Assembly (NCBI GenBank): GCA_049487715.1
Contig: CP150547.1
Span: 124,001 to 188,000, forward strand
Source of the DNA: Pycnococcus provasolii
Taxonomy: Eukaryota > Chlorophyta > Pseudoscourfieldiophyceae > Pseudoscourfieldiales
Direction of reading: 5' to 3'
DNA length: 64,000 nucleotides
Shown here piece after piece: positions 9,148 through 19,220 of the stretch. The notes beneath the pieces were generated by a model. That model saw only the letters and a program-made list of their open reading frames with translations. It did not search any database and had not been told where the DNA came from. The position numbers and the translations under genes were made by a program. Positions within the stretch are counted from its first letter, which is position 1, and every line of letters starts with the position of its first letter.

Positions 9148-10389
9148 ATGATGATGGCGGTGAAGACTTCGTCGCGCGTGAATGCACTCGCTCTGGCGGT
9201 GTGCGCGCTCGCCGTCGCTGGTGCCTCAACAGCTCACGCGCGAGAAACGACCGACAAATACGAAGAAGACTACCGCTACAGCAAATACGGAACCAAGTTA
9301 GACGCACGCTACGACAATCCCACCGGATACTGGGGGCAGACGACTCGTGACCCGCACGGGTACTACACCACCGTCCACGAGTTCAAGATCTGGAAGCCGT
9401 GGACATGGGGATACCGCAAGTACTCCAAGACCGCGCGTTACGGCATACACGACATCAAGGACTGTGAGACGCACTGTGAGGTGCATTGTGAAGATTCCGT
9501 GTGCACTGAGGCGAAGTACGACGAGTGCTTTGACAAGTGCAGTGCCAGTGGGAAGTACGACAACAAGAAGGGATACTTCACCAAGTACTCGCCATACACG
9601 CACACCTACCCGTGCTACCAGAAAAAGTCGTTCTGGAAATTCTGGACGCGGTACTCCAAAACCTGCGACTACCCTGAGTACAAGGCGTACGAGCCGAAAG
9701 AGACGTGCGATCCGCACACGCAGCCGTACGTCGACGGCGTCAAGTACTTCACGAAAGATCTGCACGTCGACTTCGACGACGGTTCGAAGGGCGCGTACAA
9801 GGTTGGAGAAGTCACGGCGAAGTCGTATCTGAAGCTGTACGATTACGATCCTTACTACCACGACAACTTTGGAATTATCCTCGAGACTGAGCACCTCTAC
9901 TCGGATTCGTTGGGAGACATGAACTTCAAGCTGAAGGGAAAATGCTGCTTCAATCCCATTGACAAGTTCCCATCGAAGACGTCAGGGAAGTCCAAATTTG
10001 AGGAACATCGGTTCGCCACTTGCCACCTCAACAGCTACAACCCCAAATCGGACACTACAATCTATGGAGACTACAAGGATCTTACTGTGCATCTGAAATT
10101 TTCGCACCTCGATCATGAGTGTTTGGGATGGGATGTGCAGCTTGATGGAGAGTGCTCCTCTTATGGGCACGATGGGCACAAGCATGGCTCCAAGTGCGCT
10201 GAATACATCACCAAACTTTCTGGACTCTATGCATACCCGACGCAGAAGCACTCTCAAACCAAGCACTACGGAAGTTGGAGCCATTACCATTCTCCTGAGC
10301 ACTGCCCGGTGAAGGATCTTGCACCTGCACCTGAGACGGACGACTGGGAGGATGACGACTTGGAGGAGGAGGAGGATATAGTCGAATAG
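9148..10389 (+). CDS. Secreted Tyr/His/Cys-rich protein, unknown
   Basis: The ATG at 9148 gives 413 residues starting with a good signal peptide (MMMAVKTSSRV, hydrophobic ALALAVCALAVAGA, then ASTAHARE). The mature part is rich in Tyr, Lys, Asp and His, with repeated aromatic patches (WKPWTWGYRKYSK, WKFWTRYSK) and a Cys cluster C-x3-C-x3-C-x4-C-x8-C-x3-C ('DCETHCEVHCEDSVC'). Further Cys pairs occur later. The tail is strongly acidic (DDWEDDDLEEEEDI). No family is recognised. An extracellular matrix, wall or metal/calcium-binding role is possible from composition but is inference. Confidence 0.7.
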   Translation: MMMAVKTSSRVNALALAVCALAVAGASTAHARETTDKYEEDYRYSKYGTKLDARYDNPTGYWGQTTRDPHGYYTTVHEFKIWKPWTWGYRKYSKTARYGIHDIKDCETHCEVHCEDSVCTEAKYDECFDKCSASGKYDNKKGYFTKYSPYTHTYPCYQKKSFWKFWTRYSKTCDYPEYKAYEPKETCDPHTQPYVDGVKYFTKDLHVDFDDGSKGAYKVGEVTAKSYLKLYDYDPYYHDNFGIILETEHLYSDSLGDMNFKLKGKCCFNPIDKFPSKTSGKSKFEEHRFATCHLNSYNPKSDTTIYGDYKDLTVHLKFSHLDHECLGWDVQLDGECSSYGHDGHKHGSKCAEYITKLSGLYAYPTQKHSQTKHYGSWSHYHSPEHCPVKDLAPAPETDDWEDDDLEEEEDIVE

Positions 10390-10639
10390 TCGATTGGTGA
10401 GAAGCCTAGCCTAGACGACGGACATCTTTGACGGGGGGAGAAATGTTCGTTGACGGGACAGTTGCACTGCATTCATTCATTCATTGATTCCTTGGGGGGG
10501 AGGAAGGGTATGGGTTTTTTTTTTAACGGATTTCTAACACAGAGACAAGTAAAGAAGCACGACGAAAATGTGCTGTTGCCACAAACGACAAACACACACT
10601 TTCACCAAAGAAATTGTTTTTCTTTATTCAAAAAATGAA

Positions 10640-13546
10640 TCACACTCTCCCACTCGTGGAGGTGGATGTACGATTGGAAAACCAGCTTGATTGCCTAATC
10701 TTCCCCTCCGTCCTGGAAAAGTCGTGCACTGCAACACCCCAATCTTCACGACCACCATCTGCGTATACGTCGTCATAAATGGCAACCACGGTACTTCCTT
10801 CCGTGACATACCTCCGCTGCGTCTTGGGCAATTTCGTCTCTGATGATATGCTCTTGAGCATATCCCCAAATGCATCAGCGCCATTGAGCACACCCATTGT
10901 TGTGTATGCCACGAAGTCCGAGGTGACATAATCTTTCAGCTCCTCAAAGTTCTGACTGTAAACAGCGCTGTAAAATTTCTGCACGGTGTCCACATTCGAC
11001 AGAGGGTAGTCGTCCATGAAGACGCGGCTGACATTCAGCAGCGGCTTGCCGTCCTTCCACGTGAAGTGATGGATCGTCACGCCACGTCGCTCCTTCTGGT
11101 CATTCTCATTGTACGAACTCCACAGGTTCATCACAAGATTCGCCTTTCTGTCCGTCACCATCTCCTGGTGGCGCGTGTAATTCGCCCTGTGACCCGCAAA
11201 GTAATGCATCACTCCCGTGATGTTCGCACGCCTGCTCACGGCACCCGAGCCATCGTCCAGAACCCTCGTGCCCGGCAGGTCGATGTAGTAGCCAGGCGCC
11301 ACGATGTTGTCCATCGCCGACTCGGGCTTCCTGCCCTCAAGCACGTCGTAGTACGTGCTGGCTGCCATCAGCATCGGGTCGAACATCATCGTGTTGTCAT
11401 GGTACCACTTCACCTCCACAAGCTTGGCGGACGTCTCCGGCTCCCGGGAGAAGTGCAGAAGCGCCATTCCCACGGCGGTGCTGTTACCGTTCTCATCCTT
11501 GCGCATCGAGATCGCAATGACGCGCGACCCCTGCGCGACGTATTCGTGCTCGTGGTGCTCGATCGTCTTCCAGCGCTTTGATATCAAGTCAAGCCACGAA
11601 GCCTTGTCGTATTCCTCGCCATCCATGTGAAACTTAAATTTGTCCACCACCATGGCCGACAGTGTGTTGACATCGCCGCTGTAGAGCGCTTTCATGTACG
11701 CATCGATCACCTCCTGGTACTTGGGCGGATACTCCTGCACAAGCCAGCGAGACTCGGTGATCTTATCGTCGTCGTCGAATCGATGGACGGCAACCACCTC
11801 CCGAGACACCACGCCGGCTGTGACATTCGAGTACGCCAGGCCAAACCCATTGCCCTGCAGATAGACGCGGCTCTTGGCGTGCATCTTTGTCACGTTCCAG
11901 CTCTCCTTCTGGATCGTGTTCTCCAGCCTCGTTTCGTTGAAGTCGTACTGGTTGAAAGCCCCAGTCCAATCCTTCGACAGGGAGCTGCGCACAAGCTTGA
12001 GTGCACTCTCGCGATCCTGCGTCTCGAAGGCGTCGTCAAAGCTCTGCATGAGCTTCTCGCGAACGCGTTCCGTCATCGTCTCGTCGTAGTACCAGCCAAC
12101 CGACTTGATCATCGTGGCAGTTTGCATCGGGTCAAACTCAAACACAGCCACGCCTGACGTTTGCACGTTAACGCCATCAGCCTTCTGCGTTTTCGTGTAG
12201 ACGTCAAACACGTAGTTTTCAGCCACGACAAGCTTGCGGGCCGCCTGAATGTCGTCGGCGGGCGCCGAGCGCAGCTGCTGCACGAATGCATCCGCATCGT
12301 ACACTCGGTCGCGCGTGTACATGGTGAATCCGGGATTCAAGCTTTGCTTGAGTTCGTCGAACGCGGCGTTCGACTTCGATTCCAGCGCGGAGAACACCTT
12401 CTCCACCGCCATCTTGCGATGGTGTGCAGTCTCGCTCCCCGTGTGATACCAGTACATCTTCGATACGTCGTCGAGATCTGCATCAAACTTCAGGATAGTT
12501 GCGCCGTGGTACACCACGTCGCCATCAGGCCGCGCGTAGTGGCTCGCGCACATCAGCATGGCACTGTCGCAGAACACCTCGCGCGTCGCCTTGTGCAGCT
12601 GATATCCCTGGCTCACCATGTTGACGAACGTGGTGCGGTCGATGGTCGTTCCGTTGTCTAGCGGGAATTCGAACGACGAGGTGAGCAGTTTGTCCGACAG
12701 CTTCTTCGCGCCACTTTGCCCACCCTCCTCGATGGCGAGCATGATTTGGTTCACGACGGATTTCATCTTTTGCTCCGCTTCGACACCCGACGTTCCCGGC
12801 GGCAGCTCTTGCTGCGGCGGCGGCGGCGACGGCGGCGGCGGCGACGGCGGCGGCGGCGACGGCGGCGGCGTCGACGACCCTTTTCCATGCTCGCCGAGCT
12901 TCATGTGCGACAGGTGCACAATTTTCTGGTCCTGATCAAACTTGAAGACGGCTGAGAAAGACGCGTACTCGTGTTCACCTTCGTTGATTTTCATACCGTA
13001 CGCGACGACTGTGTCGTCCTCGGCGATTATTTTCGGGCGCACGCTTTTTTCATTCTTATCGACAATCATAGGTGCAAGTTCCGCCCACTCGCTGCGCCCG
13101 TAGTCTCCGCTTTCGCAGTGCGCCTTGAAAGCCTTGCTCGTCACGGACTCGAACGTCTCCGTTCCCTTGGGCGTATCTCCCCTGTCCGCGGCGTCGAAGA
13201 ACTTCTCCACCGCCTTGACGTGTTGTCGTTCTTCGCTCGTGTAGCAAACGTACTCGAGTCCTATTTGCAGTTGGTACGCGGTGGCGACGGCGGCGATGAT
13301 GATGACCTGTACGACGACGAGGAACCACGCGGTTCCCTCTCTGATGTCCTGCCACGTCCTTCTTGTTGACTTGTACGTCGCTCCGTTCGCGAATGCGAAT
13401 CCGTCGTCTCTGATGGGCACGCTCGTGCTGTCGACGATTCCGTCGAAGCCGCCCCCAGGTGACGACGAGTCGCCGCCGAGCGGCACGTGCGCGCCACCGC
13501 CGCCGCCGCCGCCGCCGCTGCTGCCATCCCTCGAGAAGCTCTTCAT
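10640..13546 (-). CDS. Membrane-anchored protein with seven NTF2/SnoaL-like repeats
   Basis: The ATG at 13546 (MKSFSRDGSS) gives 968 residues; upstream codons have no ATG. It begins with a Gly run and a cytosolic segment, followed by one transmembrane helix (TAWFLVVVQVIIIAAVATAY). The rest should be extracytosolic: repeat 1, then a Ser-Pro4 linker (SPPPPSPPPPSPPPP) like those of green-algal wall glycoproteins, then six more repeats. Each ~115-130-residue repeat reads as a cone-shaped NTF2/SnoaL-like fold: an N-terminal helix 'v.kf..a...gd...l', a 'F....G...d...W/F' middle, and a closing strand block 'g.av..F.......i....w..d'. Small-molecule or glycan binding is inferred. No catalytic residues can be assigned. 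The linker DNA is a GGC/GTC-rich microsatellite (12815-12880). Confidence 0.7.
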   Translation of the reverse strand: MKSFSRDGSSGGGGGGGGAHVPLGGDSSSPGGGFDGIVDSTSVPIRDDGFAFANGATYKSTRRTWQDIREGTAWFLVVVQVIIIAAVATAYQLQIGLEYVCYTSEERQHVKAVEKFFDAADRGDTPKGTETFESVTSKAFKAHCESGDYGRSEWAELAPMIVDKNEKSVRPKIIAEDDTVVAYGMKINEGEHEYASFSAVFKFDQDQKIVHLSHMKLGEHGKGSSTPPPSPPPPSPPPPSPPPPQQELPPGTSGVEAEQKMKSVVNQIMLAIEEGGQSGAKKLSDKLLTSSFEFPLDNGTTIDRTTFVNMVSQGYQLHKATREVFCDSAMLMCASHYARPDGDVVYHGATILKFDADLDDVSKMYWYHTGSETAHHRKMAVEKVFSALESKSNAAFDELKQSLNPGFTMYTRDRVYDADAFVQQLRSAPADDIQAARKLVVAENYVFDVYTKTQKADGVNVQTSGVAVFEFDPMQTATMIKSVGWYYDETMTERVREKLMQSFDDAFETQDRESALKLVRSSLSKDWTGAFNQYDFNETRLENTIQKESWNVTKMHAKSRVYLQGNGFGLAYSNVTAGVVSREVVAVHRFDDDDKITESRWLVQEYPPKYQEVIDAYMKALYSGDVNTLSAMVVDKFKFHMDGEEYDKASWLDLISKRWKTIEHHEHEYVAQGSRVIAISMRKDENGNSTAVGMALLHFSREPETSAKLVEVKWYHDNTMMFDPMLMAASTYYDVLEGRKPESAMDNIVAPGYYIDLPGTRVLDDGSGAVSRRANITGVMHYFAGHRANYTRHQEMVTDRKANLVMNLWSSYNENDQKERRGVTIHHFTWKDGKPLLNVSRVFMDDYPLSNVDTVQKFYSAVYSQNFEELKDYVTSDFVAYTTMGVLNGADAFGDMLKSISSETKLPKTQRRYVTEGSTVVAIYDDVYADGGREDWGVAVHDFSRTEGKIRQSSWFSNRTSTSTSGRV

Positions 13547-14751
13547 ATTCTTGAAGAACGTATGTGTATGAGCAGGCAGGCCCTTAAGAGAAAATGAAAG
13601 ATGAAACAAATATAATAAACCTTAAGGCACTAATCGTAATCGGAATAATAATGGCAAAGTTTTTTTTTCTTTTGTGTAATTGTGTGGTGGTTGGCAGCTC
13701 CTTCTCTGAAAAGAGGTCTTCCTCACCTTTCCTTTCCGGGAAACAAACAGACAAACGTCAGGCCTCAGGTCTCCGGAGGATCTCCAACCCATTCTAAATT
13801 CTAAGTTCTAATTCAATATTCGTGTGTGGCTAACCTTAGCTGATGACGAACTTCACGTCTTGAGCAAAGCAACCTTGCAGCGTACTTTACCATACCCTTC
13901 TCCGTCCTGAGCAGTAGTGATCACGTGATTTCATGGATTTGCTCACCTGACCTGATTTGCTCTCCTCTCATGGTACAGTATTATAAACCTTTATTATGCA
14001 CCTGCGATTGGCCTGGCATGCCTGGGAGAACACTTCGGTCTTCTGGAGAACACGCAACGTTCCGGACACTTTCTTCTGTATTGGTCTGTAGGTAGTAGCG
14101 ACTTCGTTATGTACTCCACCGTAGTGTATCTTACCCTTTCCTAGACTAACCTTAAGTTATCACCTGGCGTAATATTATTAGGTTAGTCTGACCACCTCCG
14201 TGAACTCACAAACATAACCATGTTATGCATATTGCCATGGCCCATGGGTGGAATGGTGGATCACCCCCCCCCCCCCAGGCTCTTCAAGGAGGCCAGCTCA
14301 TCAAGCCAACCTCTCAAGCAGCGTGCAAGAAGGAGTTCGCCCCCCGGCAGCCCGGTCGATCGGGTGAGCTGGTCGCCAGAGGTGTTTGGTCGAGGTGTTT
14401 GGTCGGGGGACGGGGAGAACCTCCAACAATAAACTTTACCCAGAGGGAAATGAGGTTGGTAGGGTAAGCTTACCCGTACAATGTATAGAGCAAGAAAAGC
14501 AACTCCACCCAAAGGCGTATCCCCCATAGGTAAATCCCCAGCCAGCCAGCGTTGGCATTGCGTTGGGGGCGCAATGCATCCCAATTCCCCTCCAGAGTTC
14601 AGACGCCTGTCCGACTTGAAGTGCCGTTGCGACATTGACTGATTGACCCCCCAGACGGCCAGAGTCCCTACAAAACTTAACAACCGTCCCCCTCCCTTCC
14701 CTCCCTTGTTTTCTTTCCAGCACACTCCCCATCCCGTTCCCGGGTAACGCC
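13547..14751. other. 1.2-kb divergent intergenic region
   Basis: No convincing gene or tRNA is seen. It contains a perfect 10-bp inverted repeat (14143-14152/14180-14189), a C-homopolymer near 14263-14277 and a TTATAAA-like stretch around 13980. It lies between two divergently transcribed genes and presumably holds both promoters. Confidence 0.55.
14143..14189. repeat. 10-bp inverted repeat, 27-nt spacer
   Basis: AGACTAACCT and AGGTTAGTCT are exact reverse complements around an AT-rich spacer. This could be a cruciform, protein-binding dyad or small MITE remnant; nothing else supports a choice. Confidence 0.7.
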
Positions 14752-17142
14752 ATGTCCGCGCACAACGTCAGCGACAACAACGACAACTTGCAAGACTCTC
14801 GTGGCCGCGCGTTCCACATCATTGACGGGGCGGCACTCGTCGGGGCGGCGGCCGCTGATAGTGGTGGTGGTCTTAACGAATCATCATCCTCATCAGGCTC
14901 GTCTTCTGTGATCGACCTCGCGTTCTCGGCGCAGTACTGCACAGTCGTGTGGGCGCCCGCCGTTCTCGGACCCGCGCTCAGAAGATGGATGAGGTCGAAC
15001 AAAGGCGCGGCGTACGCGACGCACGTCGTCTTCGTCACGGAACAGGTCGCACGCAGACTCGCGGAACAAACAAACTCCAACAGCCTTGTCAAGGTGTTCG
15101 CGAACGATACCTGGAGGCTCAAGTGCGCGTACGGAAGAAGATACTTCGCTAACGTCGTGAGACCCGCGCTGGGCCTATGCCTGCTACTCGCGTACAGAGG
15201 GACGTGGCTACCGCACGCAGTCAAGCCGAACAACGCCGTGAAACTGCTCAGGCACGCGGACGCGAAGAAAAGAATGGCGCTCTTCGCACCAGCGCCGAGA
15301 CTTGCGACGAACGCCGACGCCATGCTAGAACTCATTCTGCTAGACTCAAGAGCGGGCGACAAAGTCATGCACAACCTAGCGGACAGGCACGTCAACGCGT
15401 GCGTCGATGCTGCAGCGACGCACCTTGGCGTCGCCGCAACTGCCGTGCCCAGAAGACAGTTCGGTGTCATCGCGCACGACGCTCTCAGCCTTGCGCGTGC
15501 GGACTTCGAGATGGTTACCGGTATCCCAGACGCTGAGCTTGGCATCTCCAGCGCACCAGCTGGGCCAGCGTTCGCTGTACTCGGCTACACATCCACCAAC
15601 TGCGCATACAGCGAAAAGGCGCTCGAGGAGTTTGCGAACATTGGCGACGACGTGCAGAGCCTTGCCACGATACAGGCGCTTCTTCCAAACGTGCACATGT
15701 TCGTCGACCGCGATGGCATGTTCGCGCACACGTTCTACGGCCTGCGTCCTCGGGTGCTCTACCGCCTGCGCTTTGCTGCGTACGTGATGATGTCGCGCGT
15801 CGTGATGTTCTTCCTGTGCTTCTACATGGACAGCGCACTTCTGCTCGGGACGTACCTAAGGCTGGCCAAGCCGCAGGTGCTCATGCCCGTACGCGCCATC
15901 AACCTCATCCTTCGGTGCATCAACCTCGTCCTTACCGTCACGCGGGTCAAGCCACTGCCGAACCTGAGGCAAGGTCGTCGCCGCGGCCGTCACGAAAGTG
16001 GCAGCGCGACCAACGAGCTGTGGATGATGACGCCCGGTCGTTGGAACAAGTCAAATCACTGCGGCACGCTCGCCGACGGCGCGATGCGTGGCGTTGGGGT
16101 TGGCGACGGACTCGAGAGCTTGCACGCCGTCAAGCCCGTCTACGTGGCATACCGCATAGACCAGAAGGTGTGGAAATCGGACGAGTTTCACACCGGCGAA
16201 TACCTCGACATGCTCCGCTCGCAGCCCTTCCCTGTGGCGACGCGCGACAAGACGTGCGCCGCGGCGCTGCTGAAGGTTGGCGTTCCCGCCATCTTCTCGG
16301 GCTGCGCGAGCTTGAATCTGACCAAATTCTACGGCGCCGACGCACCCGCGGCGGCAACTCTCGGCCAAGTGGATGCCATGCTGCAGACGGGTGGCACAGG
16401 CACGAGAGCGGCAACGGCGGACGCGATGATCGCGCGCAGCTTGCACGGCGCCTTTGACAAGGTTGCCGGCTCTCACGAGACCTCGGGTCGGGTTCGTGCG
16501 GAGATTCTTGCGATCGACGCGAGCGACCGTCTCATGGCACGTGCGGGCATACCCGACTGGGTGCGCCGTGCGACAACGCACCTAAGCGCTGAGGTGAACT
16601 CAAAGACGGTGAACGGCCGGAAGGGCAAGGGTCGTCACGTGTTCGACGAGTGCGTGAGCATCTGGGAGCACTACGGCGTGATGTTCGACATGCCTCGACG
16701 CCTCGAGTTCACGGCGCGTCGCATCGAGAGGCTTCAGCGCGCGAAGCTCGTGGTGACGACCCGCGTTCACGTCGCGCTGCCTTGCGTCGGACTCGGCATT
16801 CCGGTGATTCTGCTTCACCGCGAGCTTGACAACCCGAAGGATCGCACGGACTTTGACGCGAATGCGCGGCTGGCGAGTGCGATGGGCAGCGGCGACATCG
16901 ACTCGCTCTGTCCTTACGGCGGTCCGGTGGAAGGTCGATTCGACGGCATGCTCGACCTCGTTCACTGCGGCACGTGCCCGAACTTGGCGCGCGTTCGCGA
17001 AACTCTGCATCACTTCCCGTGGCACAGTCCGCCTTCCAATCCTCGCGCGGGCAAGCTGAAGGCTCTCCGTGCGATCTGCGTCGCGAGCGCGGCGGCGCAG
17101 GTGGATGCGCTGCTGGTGCAGCAGCAGCAGCAGAAGTCATGA
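14752..17142 (+). CDS. Polysaccharide pyruvyl transferase-like protein
   Basis: A 796-residue protein from the ATG at 14752. The N-terminal ~330 residues are an unrecognised region with one or two hydrophobic segments (ALGLCLLLAYRGTWL; later VVMFFLCFYMDSALLLGTYL), possibly Golgi/ER anchoring. The C-terminal half carries hallmarks of polysaccharide pyruvyl transferase/GT-B-like enzymes: 'VGVPAIFSGCASLNLT' (cf. 'fSGCLTLTL'), a middle region with short helices, and near the end 'AKLVVTTRVHVALPCVGLGIPVILL', the typical donor-site 'R-H-a...G.P.i' block. Such enzymes add ketal pyruvate or sugars to surface glycans. The C-terminus ends in a Gln run encoded by a CAG repeat. The exact donor and acceptor cannot be told. 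Confidence 0.65.
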   Translation: MSAHNVSDNNDNLQDSRGRAFHIIDGAALVGAAAADSGGGLNESSSSSGSSSVIDLAFSAQYCTVVWAPAVLGPALRRWMRSNKGAAYATHVVFVTEQVARRLAEQTNSNSLVKVFANDTWRLKCAYGRRYFANVVRPALGLCLLLAYRGTWLPHAVKPNNAVKLLRHADAKKRMALFAPAPRLATNADAMLELILLDSRAGDKVMHNLADRHVNACVDAAATHLGVAATAVPRRQFGVIAHDALSLARADFEMVTGIPDAELGISSAPAGPAFAVLGYTSTNCAYSEKALEEFANIGDDVQSLATIQALLPNVHMFVDRDGMFAHTFYGLRPRVLYRLRFAAYVMMSRVVMFFLCFYMDSALLLGTYLRLAKPQVLMPVRAINLILRCINLVLTVTRVKPLPNLRQGRRRGRHESGSATNELWMMTPGRWNKSNHCGTLADGAMRGVGVGDGLESLHAVKPVYVAYRIDQKVWKSDEFHTGEYLDMLRSQPFPVATRDKTCAAALLKVGVPAIFSGCASLNLTKFYGADAPAAATLGQVDAMLQTGGTGTRAATADAMIARSLHGAFDKVAGSHETSGRVRAEILAIDASDRLMARAGIPDWVRRATTHLSAEVNSKTVNGRKGKGRHVFDECVSIWEHYGVMFDMPRRLEFTARRIERLQRAKLVVTTRVHVALPCVGLGIPVILLHRELDNPKDRTDFDANARLASAMGSGDIDSLCPYGGPVEGRFDGMLDLVHCGTCPNLARVRETLHHFPWHSPPSNPRAGKLKALRAICVASAAAQVDALLVQQQQQKS

Positions 17143-17397
17143 GACGAGCCACTGCCGTAGTATTAGTATAATGTGGCGTGTGCGCGTGCGCTTGTGTGTC
17201 TTCTCAAAATTTCTCTGTCATCCTTGTGTAAACACGTCGTTGCATTCCGTATAGCAGATGTGTGTGGCCTCTCCCCGACCCGGAAAATCGTTCCTCCTGC
17301 CCCGTCAACGGGTAAATTCGGGTAGTTTCAAAATCTTCCAAGGCTGTCCACTCCACTCCACTTTTTGGGTGCACCGAATCAAAAAATCAAAAAAATC

Positions 17398-19095
17398 ATG
17401 GCGCCGAATCCGGAAAAACGAAGTGCTCTCAAGCCGAAGAACACGCCAGTCACGACGTCGAAGAAGAGGTCGAAGCGTGACGCCGACGCTGATGATAACA
17501 ACAACACGCATGATGACGCCTGCCCTATGAGCGATGGGAAAGCGACGACGACAACCACAGCAATCAAAACCCAGTGGGAGGATGTGCCGGACATAGTTTT
17601 TCGCACACTCGTCACCTCTCACCTCTCAGACAACATTCTTGCTCTAGTCGCCATCGCCGGAACGTGCAAAACATGGCGAGCGATGGTGAAAGACAACGTC
17701 GATAAACTCAACGTGGCACTGCCGCCGCCGCCGCAACTCCGCAACCTCATGCCGGGCGTCGCGGGATCGAGTAGTGGCACTGCGAAGAAAAAGAAAGTGC
17801 CGCATCAGAGGAAGGACAAGGACGTGTGGTACTACGCTGCATGGATCGCAAAGCGCCTACACCTCTTCCCGAACCTCGAAGATTTTGTCGTGGAGAATGA
17901 CCCTAGCACAAGTGATCTCGGGTGGTTCGCTGTGGCAATAGAGGGTTCACGACAGATCCTCGAGGCGGATCCCACGTACATTCCCATGCACACGACAGAG
18001 TTTGTCACCGACGAGCTTGTGAAGTCACTTGCGAAGAATTGCCGCAAGCTGAGGAGTCTTGAAGCAGAGCCTCTAAAAGAGCGGACTTATGATGACGACT
18101 ACAACTTCTTTGTCTCGCCGAGCCAAGTGCAGAGGCTCTTCGACAAGTGCCCGCGTCTAGTCGAGACATACTTCTCCACTCGTTTTGATTGGGAGAAGAG
18201 CAGCATTGATGACATTCCAGTCATCAGCGACATCAAGACATGGCTGAACCGCATCAAAAAGAACCGCGTGGGCACGACTGTCAAGAAGCTGCGGCTCATT
18301 TCCAAGGCTAGCAAGGACGAGATTGAGATGATCGTGAACACCCTTCCAAATCTCGAGGCTGTCTACTTTTGTGATTCCTTATCTCCCGGAGTACCTCGTC
18401 ACCTCGCACGATTGAGCCACCTTCGTTGGCTGAATTTACGCGGCAGTGCCATCGCAGATGGTGAATTGGAAGAGATGCTCCAAGGACTCGGGGCGAATCT
18501 ATGCGGCTTGAGCCTGGATGACTGCGAAACGATGACTCGCGACGACTTCCGCACGATTGGGACTCATTGCAAGGGGCTGCGCTACCTCTCTTTGTCAACC
18601 ATGGAATCTCACGACATAACTCAAGGGGATATCATCTCTGTAATCTCAGGTTGCGGTGCCACGCTGCGCTACCTCAACATTGTATGCAGCAACTTTGACG
18701 TCGACGATGATACGCTTGAGGTCGTTGTGGATCACTGTCCAGAGATGCTCATTTTGGACATTTCGGACTCAACGGTCACCGATTACGGTCTCGCACGAAT
18801 TGCATCGAGATGCAAGAAAATCCAACTGCTCGGCATGGTGTGCTGCGACAACATGGGCATCTACACATGTGAGTCGAATGAGGAATTCATCGATAGTTTC
18901 GTCACGCCACTTCTTTCGCTCCGCGACCTTCGCACCATCATCCTTTCGTGCTATGTCGACGATATGCTTGGTGGTGAGTACGGATCTCTTGAAACGTTCC
19001 CAGACCACGAGGATGTGTGGTATCGATACGGATACCTCGACGGCGTGCTTCAAAGTGCCTTGCCCAACTTCAAACGCATTTTACGCTACGGTTAG
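17398..19095 (+). CDS. F-box / leucine-rich repeat protein
   Basis: The ATG at 17398 gives 565 residues. A Lys-rich N-terminus is followed by an F-box (WEDVPDIVFRTLVTSHL..ILALVAIAGTCKTWRAMV, about residues 60-105), which binds Skp1 in SCF ubiquitin ligases. The remainder is a run of AMN1/FBXL-type leucine-rich repeats, e.g. 'LRWLNLRGSAIADGELEEM', 'LCGLSLDDCETMT', 'LRYLSLSTMES', 'LRYLNIVCSNFDVDDDTLE' and 'MLILDISDSTVTDYGLARIASRC', which would form the substrate-binding horseshoe. Substrate unknown. Confidence 0.85.
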   Translation: MAPNPEKRSALKPKNTPVTTSKKRSKRDADADDNNNTHDDACPMSDGKATTTTTAIKTQWEDVPDIVFRTLVTSHLSDNILALVAIAGTCKTWRAMVKDNVDKLNVALPPPPQLRNLMPGVAGSSSGTAKKKKVPHQRKDKDVWYYAAWIAKRLHLFPNLEDFVVENDPSTSDLGWFAVAIEGSRQILEADPTYIPMHTTEFVTDELVKSLAKNCRKLRSLEAEPLKERTYDDDYNFFVSPSQVQRLFDKCPRLVETYFSTRFDWEKSSIDDIPVISDIKTWLNRIKKNRVGTTVKKLRLISKASKDEIEMIVNTLPNLEAVYFCDSLSPGVPRHLARLSHLRWLNLRGSAIADGELEEMLQGLGANLCGLSLDDCETMTRDDFRTIGTHCKGLRYLSLSTMESHDITQGDIISVISGCGATLRYLNIVCSNFDVDDDTLEVVVDHCPEMLILDISDSTVTDYGLARIASRCKKIQLLGMVCCDNMGIYTCESNEEFIDSFVTPLLSLRDLRTIILSCYVDDMLGGEYGSLETFPDHEDVWYRYGYLDGVLQSALPNFKRILRYG

Positions 19096-19220
19096 TCAAG
19101 ACTCAAGACTAGGGAGGAGGACGAGGAAGATTGCAAGAGTGTTGCACCAATCGACGATGATGGTGGTCAGTGAGTGGTGAATTGGTAATGGGAAATTATT
19201 TTAATAAAAGATGATTCATC

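Noticed and set aside
14436-15545. 369-codon open frame on the - strand
   Set aside because: Covers the antisense of the pyruvyl transferase-like gene start and the upstream spacer; Ala/Ser-rich chance composition and no domain.
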